From: M3007 sp041741155
GTDB lineage: Bacteria; Bacteroidota; Bacteroidia; Chitinophagales; Saprospiraceae
Direction of reading: 5' to 3'
DNA: 64,000 bases
Assembly (NCBI GenBank): GCA_041741155.1
Contig: JBGSKO010000125.1
Span: 1-64,000, forward strand
Of the stretch, positions 50,261 through 58,970 are shown in pieces; position 1 is the first letter of the stretch; each line of letters begins with the position of its first letter. The notes beneath the pieces are model-generated. The model had not been told where the DNA came from. It ran no database searches and saw only the letters and a program-made list of their open reading frames with translations. The position numbers were made by a program, and so were the translations under genes.

Positions 50261-50465
50261 GGACGAGGGTTCGGAATGAACAAGCAATCCTGAAAGATTG
50301 TCCAAAGGTTTTTGTGTAAAATGCTGATAATGAGGATTTATTTGGCCGTATTATTTTTTGATGAAGCAAACGTAAGGCAATGGATCGCTTGATTTTCAGG
50401 TGTTTGTGTCAAATATCCGGACGGATAGCGGGTGTCACGATTTTTAGAAGACGAGAACAAAAAAA

Positions 50466-50502
50466 ATCCGTGCCCCGTCCCTTGAAGGAGCGGAACACGG
50501 AT
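50466..50502 (-). terminator. Terminator after repeat lipoprotein gene
   Basis: ATCCGTG...CACGGAT outer stem with an inner GC stem. On the minus strand it is followed by eight U residues, 54 nt below the stop of the lipoprotein gene. Confidence 0.8.
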
Positions 50503-50556
50503 CTGTGAAATGAAGCAGGAACGGGTGACTGGACGCGGCACTAGCCGCTCGCCTGT

Positions 50557-51243
50557 TTACCTGCAGTCTGCTTTCAGCCTGCGTAACCCCTCGGGACTGT
50601 CCACCGTCACCAGGGTGCCGTCTGCGGCCATTTTCACCGTAATCGGAAACGCCAGCTTCGGGCGACCTAGCACATCAGGGTTAGCTTGTTTCCAGGTACG
50701 CATGAGTTGGTGTATAGCCTGACGGTCGGCAGCTTCGGCGGTAGTGCCGTCGGGGAATTCGACAGTAACCGGGAATACGACGTCAAAGCACGACAGGCCG
50801 TGTTGTCCGTGGCCTTGCGGGCCGTGGTTGCCAAAAGTGCCCGCGCATTCGGCACGGAGTTGCCGGAGCGCATCGGCGGTCTCCACCGTGATCACTTCGC
50901 CGTCTTGCGATACCACAGCGATCGGGAACACAAAGTTTACATGTGGCCGGGCGCCATGGCGTGGGCGCTTCCCGCCGCCGTTTGCTTCAAAATATGCGCG
51001 CAACTGTTGTTTGACTTCGTCGTAGGAATCTACTTCGGCCGTCGTGCCGTCCGGCAATTCAATCGTAACGGGGAACACCAACTCATAGCAGCCGTATCGG
51101 CCCATACCCCCGCGCTCCTGGGCGCTGTACAGGGCTTGATCCACGGCCTCATCCACGGTCAGTTCGTCCGCTTTGTTGCAGGAAAACAGCAATGCCACAA
51201 GGGCGAAAGCCGGGAGCAGGAAAATTTTAAGTGCCTTTGTCAT
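50557..51243 (-). CDS. Lipoprotein with four internal FPVTV repeats
   Basis: 228 residues. Lipobox LLFSC (Cys22). Four ~50-residue repeats each begin with an F-P-hydrophobic strand and end in a helix: YELVFPVTIELPDGTTAEVD...LRAY; VNFVFPIAVVSQDGEVITVE...LRAEC; FDVVFPVTVEFPDGTTAEAA...LMRTW; PKLAFPITVKMAADGTLVTV...LKADC. The function of this Bacteroidota repeat is not known. A periplasmic or surface-facing lipid-anchored position is expected. It is divergent from an ECF sigma gene, so may belong to its regulon. Confidence 0.75.
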   Translation of the reverse strand: MTKALKIFLLPAFALVALLFSCNKADELTVDEAVDQALYSAQERGGMGRYGCYELVFPVTIELPDGTTAEVDSYDEVKQQLRAYFEANGGGKRPRHGARPHVNFVFPIAVVSQDGEVITVETADALRQLRAECAGTFGNHGPQGHGQHGLSCFDVVFPVTVEFPDGTTAEAADRQAIHQLMRTWKQANPDVLGRPKLAFPITVKMAADGTLVTVDSPEGLRRLKADCR

Positions 51244-51362
51244 GATCAGAAATTTGTTTTTGAAAAAATGAAGGAATGTCTGTTGGCCTGTCGAAGCGAA
51301 TTGGCCGGCCCGGGCCAGCCGCTGTCTCGACTGTGTTTGCAGGATTAGGTCGGCTCAAACGG

Positions 51363-51429
51363 CAGGGGTTGCATTTGGGTGGAAAAAAAATTATTTTCAT
51401 GAAATATCTCCTCCCGGATGCAACCCCTG
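51363..51429 (+). promoter_or_regulatory. 12-bp inverted repeat upstream of sigma gene
   Basis: CAGGGGTTGCAT (51363-51374) and ATGCAACCCCTG (51418-51429) are exact complements with an A/T-rich 43-nt centre, 55 nt before the sigma ATG. A possible operator or leader hairpin; the rest of the 240-bp divergent region shows nothing clear. Confidence 0.6.
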
Positions 51430-51483
51430 TTCCCTGCGCACGACCTACCTTCCCGAACGCATTTGCGCCGCCTGCTATAAATC

Positions 51484-52014
51484 ATGACCGAACCGAACCT
51501 GCCCGCCTGCCTTCAGGGCGACCGCCTGGCTCAAAAGCAACTCTTCGAGTGCTTTCGGGGCAAGATGTTCGTGTTGTGCCTCCGTTATGCCAACAGCAGG
51601 GAGGATGCCGAGGACATCCTGCAAGAGGGTTTCGTAAAAGTGTTCCGCGACCTGCCGCAGTACTCCGGTGCGGGCAATTTTGAAGGCTGGATGCGCAAGG
51701 TGTTCGTCAATACGGCCTTGCAATACCTCCAAAAGCAAAAAAGAATACCCGTCATGTCCGAACTGGACGGCCAGGATTTCCCCGACGACGCCGAGCCGTT
51801 TGTGCACGACGAGCCGCCGGCCAAACAGATGATCCAAATCCTGCAAAAACTGCCGACGGGGTTTCGCACCATTTTTAACCTGCACATTCTCGAAGGCTAC
51901 TCGCACCCGGAAATCGCCGAAATACTCGGCATCTCGGTGGGTACCTCCAAGTCCCAACTGCTTCGGGCAAAAGCGCATTTTCGCAAACTGCTCGAAGGCA
52001 GCCTTACAACCTGA
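51484..52014 (+). CDS. ECF RNA polymerase sigma factor
   Basis: 176 residues. Region 2 contains EDAEDILQEGFVKVFRDL and FEGWMRKVFVNTALQYL; region 4 contains LPTGFRTIFNLHILEGYSHPEIAEILGI and TSKSQLLRAKAHFRKLL. Only 5 bp separate its stop from the start of the membrane-barrel fusion, so the pair is co-translated. It is closely similar in region 2 and 4 wording to the sigma gene at 55628, suggesting duplication of the module. Confidence 0.92.
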   Translation: MTEPNLPACLQGDRLAQKQLFECFRGKMFVLCLRYANSREDAEDILQEGFVKVFRDLPQYSGAGNFEGWMRKVFVNTALQYLQKQKRIPVMSELDGQDFPDDAEPFVHDEPPAKQMIQILQKLPTGFRTIFNLHILEGYSHPEIAEILGISVGTSKSQLLRAKAHFRKLLEGSLTT

Positions 52015-52019
52015 TCGTC

Positions 52020-53567
52020 ATGGAAAAAAACATACACAACGACCCGCTCGACGATTACGTCCGCAATACGTTCGACGACTACGAGGAAAACCCCGCTGCC
52101 GATATGTGGTCGCGCATTGAAAGCGATCTGGCGCCAGACGCTCCCGCTGTGCCGGTGTGGCGGGTATTCTATTTTCGCAACCGCTTGCGCATGGCGGCGG
52201 CGTTTATCCTGCTGCTGCTTTCGGGCTTGGTGTGCGAGCATTATTACTACGAAAACAAGCTTCGGGATTTGTCCCTGAAAACAGCTGCCAAGCAGGACGT
52301 ACCCGCCGATCGCGATGCCGTTTTTTCAAAAAAAGCACCGCGCAAAGCCGCACAACAACCAAACGAAACGGCCTTTTTTGAAAAAACAAAACGCGCTATA
52401 AGCGGGCAGGCAGCCCGCAAAAATGCGAGCGGAGTACAGCGTTCCGGTATGTCAACCCCTGTTCCATCCCATCATTCTGCCTCCCCTGCTCCCCCCGCGC
52501 AGGCTTCTTACCCCGCTCCCGTTTCTCTGCCCGGGCACACTTCTTACCCTACTACGGACTTTTCTGAAAAAACTGATCTGATTGGTACTACTACTAATAT
52601 GGCTGCGAACTTCAGCCCGGACGGTGGGCCATCACCCGCTGTAGCCGACCAACCGCTGCCGGCCCTGGGCAAGTCGGGTGTGCTGGACCCGCTTGGTGCC
52701 ACCAGTATTGCACCGCTACCCGCAGCACCGCTACCCGTCTTCGACGCCATTTTCGAGCGCCCCATAGAGCCGGTACGCGAGCCGTCCGGCTGGTATGTCG
52801 GGCTGCACACCACACTGAACCGCACGTTTGAAAATACCCGGGAACCCGCCCGCCGTCCGGGAGGACGACCTGTGTTTGTGGGCCGGCAAGAGCGCCCACA
52901 GGCATCTGTGGATTGGTGGCTCAAGGTCGGGAAAACGCTTAACCGCCGGATAGGGCTGGAGAGCGGGATCGGTTACACCCAAAATACCCGGGCGACTGCG
53001 CATACCGCCCGCTTTCGGTTTGACGATGGCGTCATTCAGCCCGGCGGACCTATTCTTGGGCAACGGCGGGACTTCTCCTACGATCTCAGCACCTACGGCG
53101 GTTCGGCAGCCGTCAGTTTGCGCATGGAACCTGCGGACAACTCGGCGCCGGTGACCGATACGGAACCGGTGATCGCAAAAATTACCGCCATCGAACAGAC
53201 CCGGCTGTTGCGCATCCCCTTGCTGCTCACCGGTCGAATTGGATCCGGGCGTATGCAGGCGGTGGCAAAGGCAGGCCTGACGGGCAATTTTTTTCTGAAA
53301 AACGATCTTGAAATCACTGCCGGAATCTCACAAAACAGCCGGCTGCGGTTTGCCCAAAATGCCAACAATATCCAGTTCGAGCGCACGGGCAACTTTTTCC
53401 TGGGCTACTGGGTATCCGCAGGGCTGGAGTTTCGGTGGAATCGCCAGGTGCGGTTGGTTGCCGAGCCGGTCCTTTCCGGCAATTTTGCCCGCCGGGACGC
53501 CCAGGACCGGCGCTTGCCCGATCAGGTGTTGGCAGGGGTGAATGTAGGGGTGAACTGGGTGTTTTAG
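52020..53567 (+). CDS. Anti-sigma-like N-terminus, one TM helix and outer-membrane beta-barrel in one chain
   Basis: 515 residues. Cytosolic start ~1-55 with the anti-sigma-type motif VRNTFDDYEENPAADMWSRIESDL. One transmembrane helix lies at ~60-74 (MAAAFILLLLSGLVC). A ~175-residue low-complexity Pro/Ala/Ser/Lys linker follows, then from ~258 a barrel-like region (SGWYVGLHTTLNRTF, IGLESGIGYTQNT, RIPLLLTGRIG, GYWVSAGLEFRW) that ends VGVNWVF, with a terminal aromatic as in outer-membrane proteins. No signal peptide is present apart from the helix. The chain would span the periplasm, linking envelope state to the sigma factor 5 bp upstream. Topology is inferred. Confidence 0.75.
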   Translation: MEKNIHNDPLDDYVRNTFDDYEENPAADMWSRIESDLAPDAPAVPVWRVFYFRNRLRMAAAFILLLLSGLVCEHYYYENKLRDLSLKTAAKQDVPADRDAVFSKKAPRKAAQQPNETAFFEKTKRAISGQAARKNASGVQRSGMSTPVPSHHSASPAPPAQASYPAPVSLPGHTSYPTTDFSEKTDLIGTTTNMAANFSPDGGPSPAVADQPLPALGKSGVLDPLGATSIAPLPAAPLPVFDAIFERPIEPVREPSGWYVGLHTTLNRTFENTREPARRPGGRPVFVGRQERPQASVDWWLKVGKTLNRRIGLESGIGYTQNTRATAHTARFRFDDGVIQPGGPILGQRRDFSYDLSTYGGSAAVSLRMEPADNSAPVTDTEPVIAKITAIEQTRLLRIPLLLTGRIGSGRMQAVAKAGLTGNFFLKNDLEITAGISQNSRLRFAQNANNIQFERTGNFFLGYWVSAGLEFRWNRQVRLVAEPVLSGNFARRDAQDRRLPDQVLAGVNVGVNWVF

Positions 53568-53688
53568 GCTGAAGAGTGTGTTTTCACCGCAGAGACGTAG
53601 AGGCCGCGATTCACACAGCCAAATACCTTGTTCGCACTGAAAACAGGCGCGCCCACAAACCGGGGCGAATTTATTTTTTGAAAGGGCC

Positions 53689-53696
53689 TATCTTTG
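53689..53696 (+). promoter_or_regulatory. TAnnTTTG promoter -7 box
   Basis: TATCTTTG, 109 nt before the ATG at 53805. The 237-bp gap otherwise shows nothing definite. Confidence 0.5.
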
Positions 53697-53804
53697 TTCC
53701 GTAGTTGTTGTGGCAGTCCACGCTCGGCAACATTCCAATCCGTTTTCGGGGCTTTCTGCGCACTATAGAGCCGGCAGCCTGTTCACCAAATCAACCTTTT
53801 TGTT

Positions 53805-55490
53805 ATGAAACGTACACTGACCCTCTCGTTTCTACTGGTCGCGGTGGCGGCCTTTTCGCAGGATTGTATGACCCCGCAATCCCAAATTGACCTGACCGGC
53901 AATGCACTGCGCGCCCGCATCCTCAATGCTGCCGATTTCGGTTGGGATCTGAACGAAGCCCGCTACCAACCCGACTTCGTGACGGGTGCCAACACACCGT
54001 CCACGATTTTTTTGGGTACACTGTGGTTTGGCGGGATAGATCCTGCCGGCAACCTGAAAATCGCGGCAGGCGGATACCGAAACACCAGCTCTACATCGTC
54101 TTCTTTTTATTCCGGCCCTCTGGATCCGGCTACCGGCACTACCATGGGCGCTACCTGCGCCAACTGGGATCGCTTTTTCCGCGTCACTGCCGCCGAAATC
54201 AATGCCTTCCTGAACGACCTGAGCGACGGTACACTCAGTGCTGCGCACACCGCCGTGCGCAGCTGGCCTGCACGTGGAAACCCGTTTTTTGCCGGCGTCA
54301 CGGGCTTCAGTTTGCCCAATCAATTTTTGGCGCCCTTTCACGACGCAGACGGCGACGGCTCGTACGACCCTATGAAAGGAGACTATCCGGTAGTTCAATT
54401 GCAGGGGCTGGCTGCCTTTGTTCCCGATGAGCAAATCTGGACTGTTGTGAACGATCAGGGCGGTGGTGCAGGAAGTGTATTTCCGCTGCAAGCGGAAATA
54501 CACATCACCCACTTTACCTTCAGCTGTCCTGACAAACCGCTGATTAACAATGCCATGTTTACTTCCCACAAGATCATCAACCGCTCGTCGGAGCAATTAG
54601 ACTCGTTCTCGGTAGCCCTGTATGTTGATTTCGATCTGGGTTGTTATGCCGATGACTACCTCGGCAGCCACCCCGCTACAAACTCATTTTATACCTACAA
54701 CCGCTCCAACACCGACCTGGCGCCATGTGGCGGAGTGCTGTCGTATGGGGTAAACCCGCCCGTGCAGGCTGTCACGTTTCTCAACCAATCGCTTGATCGG
54801 TTCATGCCAATTTACAACGCCTCTGTTGGTTCGCCGACCCCCGCCACAACTGACCCGACAAACCTGGTCGAGTACTTTCGCTACCTGACGGGGTCGTGGC
54901 GGGACGGGCTGCCGCTCACCGGCGCCGGAAGCGGCTACAACCCGGTGCTGCCCACGCCTGTCGCAACGCACGCTTTTCCCGGCAATCCGAACAACGCCAA
55001 CGAGTGGTCCATGCTCAGCGCCAATCAGCCGGGCGGCGACCAGCGTGGTCTGGGCGCGCATCAGTTCGGCACCTTCGCACCCGGCCAGATCGTGGAACTG
55101 CATACCGCGTGGACCTACCACCGCGGCCCCGGGCTTACGCACCTGCAAAACGTAACCCGTATGCTCGACGAAGTACCCCACCTCCCGGTACTATACGTCA
55201 ACAACTTCGCTGATGTGTGTACCTCGGCGGTATCTACATCCAATTTGACTGGAGGCGCCAAACTGACGGTATGGCCCAACCCGGCCACCAGTGCAGTGCA
55301 TGTGCGCATGGCCGAAGCCGGCAGCGGTGTCATCCGGGTATTGGACCAGACCGGTCGGCTGGTGACCGAGCGGCAGTTCAGCGATACCGATACGGTGCGC
55401 CTCGAAACGGATGTATGGCCGGCGGGAATCTATTGGGTACAGTTGCACGATGCGTATGGCGTGGCGGTTCGGAAAGTAGTGGTGCAGTAG
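53805..55490 (+). CDS. Secreted protein with T9SS type-A sorting domain
   Basis: 561 residues; signal peptide 1-18 (LLVAVAAFSQ). No catalytic family was recognised. The middle has Asp-rich calcium-type loops (FHDADGDGSYDPMKGDYP) and the strand pattern of a large beta protein (THFTFSCPDKPLINNAMFTSHKIINRS). The C-terminal ~75 residues form the sorting domain (LTVWPNPATSAVHVRM ... WPAGIYWVQL). It lies between the two sigma modules on the same strand and could be a regulon member of either. Confidence 0.82.
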   Translation: MKRTLTLSFLLVAVAAFSQDCMTPQSQIDLTGNALRARILNAADFGWDLNEARYQPDFVTGANTPSTIFLGTLWFGGIDPAGNLKIAAGGYRNTSSTSSSFYSGPLDPATGTTMGATCANWDRFFRVTAAEINAFLNDLSDGTLSAAHTAVRSWPARGNPFFAGVTGFSLPNQFLAPFHDADGDGSYDPMKGDYPVVQLQGLAAFVPDEQIWTVVNDQGGGAGSVFPLQAEIHITHFTFSCPDKPLINNAMFTSHKIINRSSEQLDSFSVALYVDFDLGCYADDYLGSHPATNSFYTYNRSNTDLAPCGGVLSYGVNPPVQAVTFLNQSLDRFMPIYNASVGSPTPATTDPTNLVEYFRYLTGSWRDGLPLTGAGSGYNPVLPTPVATHAFPGNPNNANEWSMLSANQPGGDQRGLGAHQFGTFAPGQIVELHTAWTYHRGPGLTHLQNVTRMLDEVPHLPVLYVNNFADVCTSAVSTSNLTGGAKLTVWPNPATSAVHVRMAEAGSGVIRVLDQTGRLVTERQFSDTDTVRLETDVWPAGIYWVQLHDAYGVAVRKVVVQ

Positions 55491-55627
55491 TCCGTTGGCT
55501 ACATGTCTACCTTTTTTCCTCCCTCAGGCAGCAAAAAAAGCGCGCCCTGCATCTGTCAGAATCGTGTACCTTCGGGACAATTCCCGGCCGATTGCCGGCG
55601 AACAGCCTTTCAACTGCATCGCCTCTT

Positions 55628-56173
55628 TTGAACGAACAAGAACTCATTCGGGGTTGTCTGCGCGGGTCTGCGCAATGCCAGCGTCAATTGTACGAGCAGT
55701 TTGCCGGCAAGATGTACGCGGTATGCCTGCGGTATGCCCGCTCATCAGCGGATGCGGCGGATATACTTCAGGAGGGATTTGTCAAGGTATTCACGAAGCT
55801 GGACCAGTTTCAGTTTCAGGGGTCTTTTGAGGGATGGGTGCGCCGGATCATGGTCAATACAGCCCTGCGTACCTACCAGCGTCAGCGGTTTGAGTTCGAG
55901 ACTACTGGCCACGAAATATTGCCGGAATCGCCCGTGGAACCAGATGCACTGGCCACCTTGTCGGAAGGTGAATTGCTGCGCCTGATCAGCCGTTTGCCCG
56001 ATGGCTACCGGGTGGTGTTCAACATGGTGGCCATAGAAGGGTACTCCCACGCAGAGGTTGCCGAACAGTTGGGCATTCAGGAAAGCACTTCACGCTCCCA
56101 ATTGACCAAGGCACGCCGCTGGCTGTGCGAGCAGTTTGAAACATTACACCAAATCACGCCCCAAAAACCGTGA
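55628..56173 (+). CDS. ECF RNA polymerase sigma factor
   Basis: 181 residues from TTG 55628 (reads LNEQELIRGCLRGS); no ATG or GTG fits the conserved N-terminus, and the frame runs open upstream without sense. Region 2 contains ADAADILQEGFVKVFTKL and FEGWVRRIMVNTALRTY; region 4 contains LPDGYRVVFNMVAIEGYSHAEVAEQLGI. It is followed after 13 bp by a second membrane-barrel fusion, repeating the layout at 51484-53567. TACCTTCG at 55569-55576 could be its promoter. Confidence 0.88.
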   Translation: MNEQELIRGCLRGSAQCQRQLYEQFAGKMYAVCLRYARSSADAADILQEGFVKVFTKLDQFQFQGSFEGWVRRIMVNTALRTYQRQRFEFETTGHEILPESPVEPDALATLSEGELLRLISRLPDGYRVVFNMVAIEGYSHAEVAEQLGIQESTSRSQLTKARRWLCEQFETLHQITPQKP

Positions 56174-56186
56174 AAACGAACAAAAA

Positions 56187-57635
56187 ATGGAACAATCCAA
56201 CAACATAGACCACTTGCTGCGGGAACGCTTGCGCCACTCCGAAGTGCCGCCTCCGGCATTTGTGTGGCCCAATGTGGAGCAAGCCCTGCGCCGCCGAAAA
56301 CGGCGGCTTATCGTTTTTTGGTTCCTTGCTGCGGGCCTGGCCGCCGGGCTGACCGGCGCCGGACTGTGGATGTTTTGGCCCCATGCCAAACCCGCCGCCG
56401 TACGATCAATCGCACAAAAAACTGCGCCGCTGCCGTCGGTCAACGCGCCGCAACTGCCAACTTCACTGCCGGACCATACCGCTGCCCCGGTAGCAACCGA
56501 ACCTGCCAGCGGTCAAAAAATAGCTGTAACACCTACCCGGCAGTCAACGCCGGCAGCCCGGACGATTCCAGCTACCGCCGCCGCTACCAACCGCATTCCT
56601 GCATCGGATCAAGTTAACTTCCTGCAGCCCGATGCAGCCGGCGTGGAGCCGAATATCCTGCAAACGAACGCCGAACGTACCGACCAGACTGCTGAACCAG
56701 TAGCCACGTCAGACATCCTGCAATCGAACGCCGAACGTGCCGAACAAGCGGCTGAACCAGTCGCTACACCTATAAGATTGGCGGGCATCACCGCGCAACT
56801 GCCCGGCGCGCACCTGGGCCGTCTGGATTTGCCCGAACGAACGCCCCCGCTGTCGCCGGTAATCATCGCGGCCACTAAAGCCAAAAAAGCTCCCAGGAAG
56901 TGCTACGATTTTCACAGCAACCGGGAGGCCTGGCTCGTGGATGCCTACGTAGGTCCGGTATGGTCCAACAGGCGCCTCCAGTCCGGCAACTCGGAATTCC
57001 GGGACTACATACATGACCGGGAGCGCACTGAAAAAAGGGACTGGGGCTTCAACGCCGGCGTACGCGCTTCCTACTTGTTCGCAGGAAATTTTATGCTCCG
57101 GACCGGCCTGCACTACGACTACCAGGTGGAGCAATTCGAATATTTTGATCCCAATTTTATCCGGTACAATATCACCGTCACCCAAAAACTCATCAACGGC
57201 CAATGGGTGAGCGTAACCGATACGACTGGTATCGAGTATGGTACTGAATACCTGAAAACCTACAACCGGTTTGCCTTGCTGGACGTCCCCCTGCAAGCGG
57301 CGCTGGAACTCCGCAGTGGACCCACCGGGATCAGTTTGAATCTTGGAGGCTCGGTCAATGTACTTTTCGAGAAGCGTGGAAGCATCCTGACCCCCGACGG
57401 CAAACCGGCTCCCTTCACCCCGAGCCAGGGCCAGTATGATGTGTTTCGCACCCGCGTCGGCATGAGTTTGCTGGGTAGTATCCAGTGGTTTTATCACATC
57501 TCGCCGCGCACCCGTGTTTTCGCGGAGCCGTACTATCGCCACATCGTGGAGCCGATAACCCGCGCGGGATATCCTGTCGAACAGTCCCTGGGTGTGGGTG
57601 GCATTCGTTTTGGCGTAACCCGAATTTTTGATTAG
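56187..57635 (+). CDS. Second anti-sigma/TM/outer-membrane barrel fusion
   Basis: 482 residues from ATG 56187. Short cytosolic part with LLRERLRHSEVPPPAFVWPNVEQAL, a basic RRRKRR stop and one helix at ~40-60 (LIVFWFLAAGLAAGLTGAGLWMF). A Thr/Pro/Ala-rich linker follows that includes two 20-residue repeats (ILQxNAERxxQxAEPVATxx). From ~240 an outer-membrane beta-barrel-like region runs to the end (AWLVDAYVGPVWS, NFMLRTGLHYDYQ, GISLNLGGSVNVLFEKRG, RVFAEPYYRHI, IRFGVTRIFD). Same order of parts as the 52020 protein but little direct sequence identity in the linker. Expected to bridge inner and outer membranes and to control the sigma factor upstream. Confidence 0.75.
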   Translation: MEQSNNIDHLLRERLRHSEVPPPAFVWPNVEQALRRRKRRLIVFWFLAAGLAAGLTGAGLWMFWPHAKPAAVRSIAQKTAPLPSVNAPQLPTSLPDHTAAPVATEPASGQKIAVTPTRQSTPAARTIPATAAATNRIPASDQVNFLQPDAAGVEPNILQTNAERTDQTAEPVATSDILQSNAERAEQAAEPVATPIRLAGITAQLPGAHLGRLDLPERTPPLSPVIIAATKAKKAPRKCYDFHSNREAWLVDAYVGPVWSNRRLQSGNSEFRDYIHDRERTEKRDWGFNAGVRASYLFAGNFMLRTGLHYDYQVEQFEYFDPNFIRYNITVTQKLINGQWVSVTDTTGIEYGTEYLKTYNRFALLDVPLQAALELRSGPTGISLNLGGSVNVLFEKRGSILTPDGKPAPFTPSQGQYDVFRTRVGMSLLGSIQWFYHISPRTRVFAEPYYRHIVEPITRAGYPVEQSLGVGGIRFGVTRIFD

Positions 57636-57759
57636 TTCGATTGATTCGATTTTAAACGCGCAGTTTGGAAATAATTTTTGAACAAGTTCAAGGCAGCGCA
57701 CCGGTACAGCGCCGTATCTCTAAAGCATTCTTCCAGAATTGCAATCCTTTCAAAATGCT

Positions 57760-58740
57760 ATGCATCGCTTAAAAAAAACATACTATCTCTTCTTGTTCCT
57801 CGGCACCATAGTTGTGCTGTGGGGGTGCCGGAAGGACGAGCATGATTTCATTCCGTATGTACCTGTACAGGAAAACCTCGGCCAGTTGTTGTTGCAAACA
57901 CCGGATGCATCTACTCAAACGGTTTTTCAATTTGGCGGGAGCGTTATTCCGGACACCATGCTCGCTTCGGCGAGCGGCGTGCGGGTATTTTTGGTTGACA
58001 CCGAAAATTTATTTGCCGACGATGCCGGTACGCCGGTTCCTTGCAGCACGTGTCCTTCCTTGAAAATCGAAGTGACTACCGTGCTCCGCAAGAGTGATTT
58101 TCTGGCGCGAAAACTTCCTACAGCCACGTATCCAGACTCCAAAATGCTGGAGAGCGCCGGCGCGGTGCATGTGCGGGTCCTTTGTGGCGCCAAAGTACTC
58201 CAACTGCTATCGGGCCGCTATCTCAAAATTCAAATCCCGGCAGTCAACAATACCCAACCCAATATGTCGGTATTCACAGGGGAACAGGATGTACAGGAAA
58301 ATGTGACGGGATGGACGGATACCAACGAGCCTGCATTTTTGGCACAATGGCCGTTGCCCGGTACGGGTGACCAGCAGCCGGGATACGAACTCATCGTGCC
58401 ACAGACCGGCTGGAGCAATTGCGCCCGTTTGCTGCCTGAGCCCGGCAGTTCCTATTGTGTTACACTTCCCAGCCAGTTTACGGCGCTCAATGCGCGCGTA
58501 TTTCTGGTTTTTCAAAATACCAACGCTGTGGCGGAACTGATCGGCGACGAGACCTCCTCGGAGTTTTGTTTCCCCGAAGCGCCGCTCGGATATCCGGTAC
58601 AAGTGGTTGTGGTTGGAAAAACCGGCGGCCAGTATTGGTTAGCCAAACTATTCACCGAAATCGGCACCAATGTGAAATTACCCCTTCAGCCGACGCCGCT
58701 GCCGGAACAAGACCTGCTCAATTTCCTGAAAAGCCTCTAA
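57760..58740 (+). CDS. Lipoprotein of unknown function
   Basis: 326 residues from ATG 57760. Lipobox LWGC (Cys23). No known domain was recognised. The mature part is beta-rich with scattered Cys (SVIPDTMLASASGVRVFLVDTEN, CSTCPSLKIEVTTVL, VNVKLPLQPTPL-like tail). It lies 124 bp after the second sigma module on the same strand and could be a regulon target or an envelope partner. A terminator follows at 58822. Confidence 0.65.
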   Translation: MHRLKKTYYLFLFLGTIVVLWGCRKDEHDFIPYVPVQENLGQLLLQTPDASTQTVFQFGGSVIPDTMLASASGVRVFLVDTENLFADDAGTPVPCSTCPSLKIEVTTVLRKSDFLARKLPTATYPDSKMLESAGAVHVRVLCGAKVLQLLSGRYLKIQIPAVNNTQPNMSVFTGEQDVQENVTGWTDTNEPAFLAQWPLPGTGDQQPGYELIVPQTGWSNCARLLPEPGSSYCVTLPSQFTALNARVFLVFQNTNAVAELIGDETSSEFCFPEAPLGYPVQVVVVGKTGGQYWLAKLFTEIGTNVKLPLQPTPLPEQDLLNFLKSL

Positions 58741-58821
58741 AACAAACACTTGAACAAGTAGTCCCGCCATTCCCAATGGCCGTGTTAAAAGACCCGTGTT
58801 TAGTAATTTCGAATGAAGCCG

Positions 58822-58851
58822 AGCCGGAAAAGTCCGTGCCCGGCTTTTTTT
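58822..58851 (+). terminator. Terminator after lipoprotein gene
   Basis: AGCCGG/CCGGCT stem with a 12-nt loop, followed by a T run on the plus strand, 81 nt after the stop. Confidence 0.7.
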
Positions 58852-58970
58852 GTTGTGATGAGATCCAGGCTTTGCGCACTTTTCAACAAAAGCGGTTCAC
58901 AAATACCCCGCGTCCGACGTTGTACTGGTTTGCCTACAAATTTATCCCCTTGCCTTTCGCTCTTTTTGCC

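Noticed and set aside
50190..50556. tRNA or other RNA gene in the ribosomal-operon gap
   Set aside because: No cloverleaf or conserved T-loop sequence was found; only promoter boxes and a terminator.
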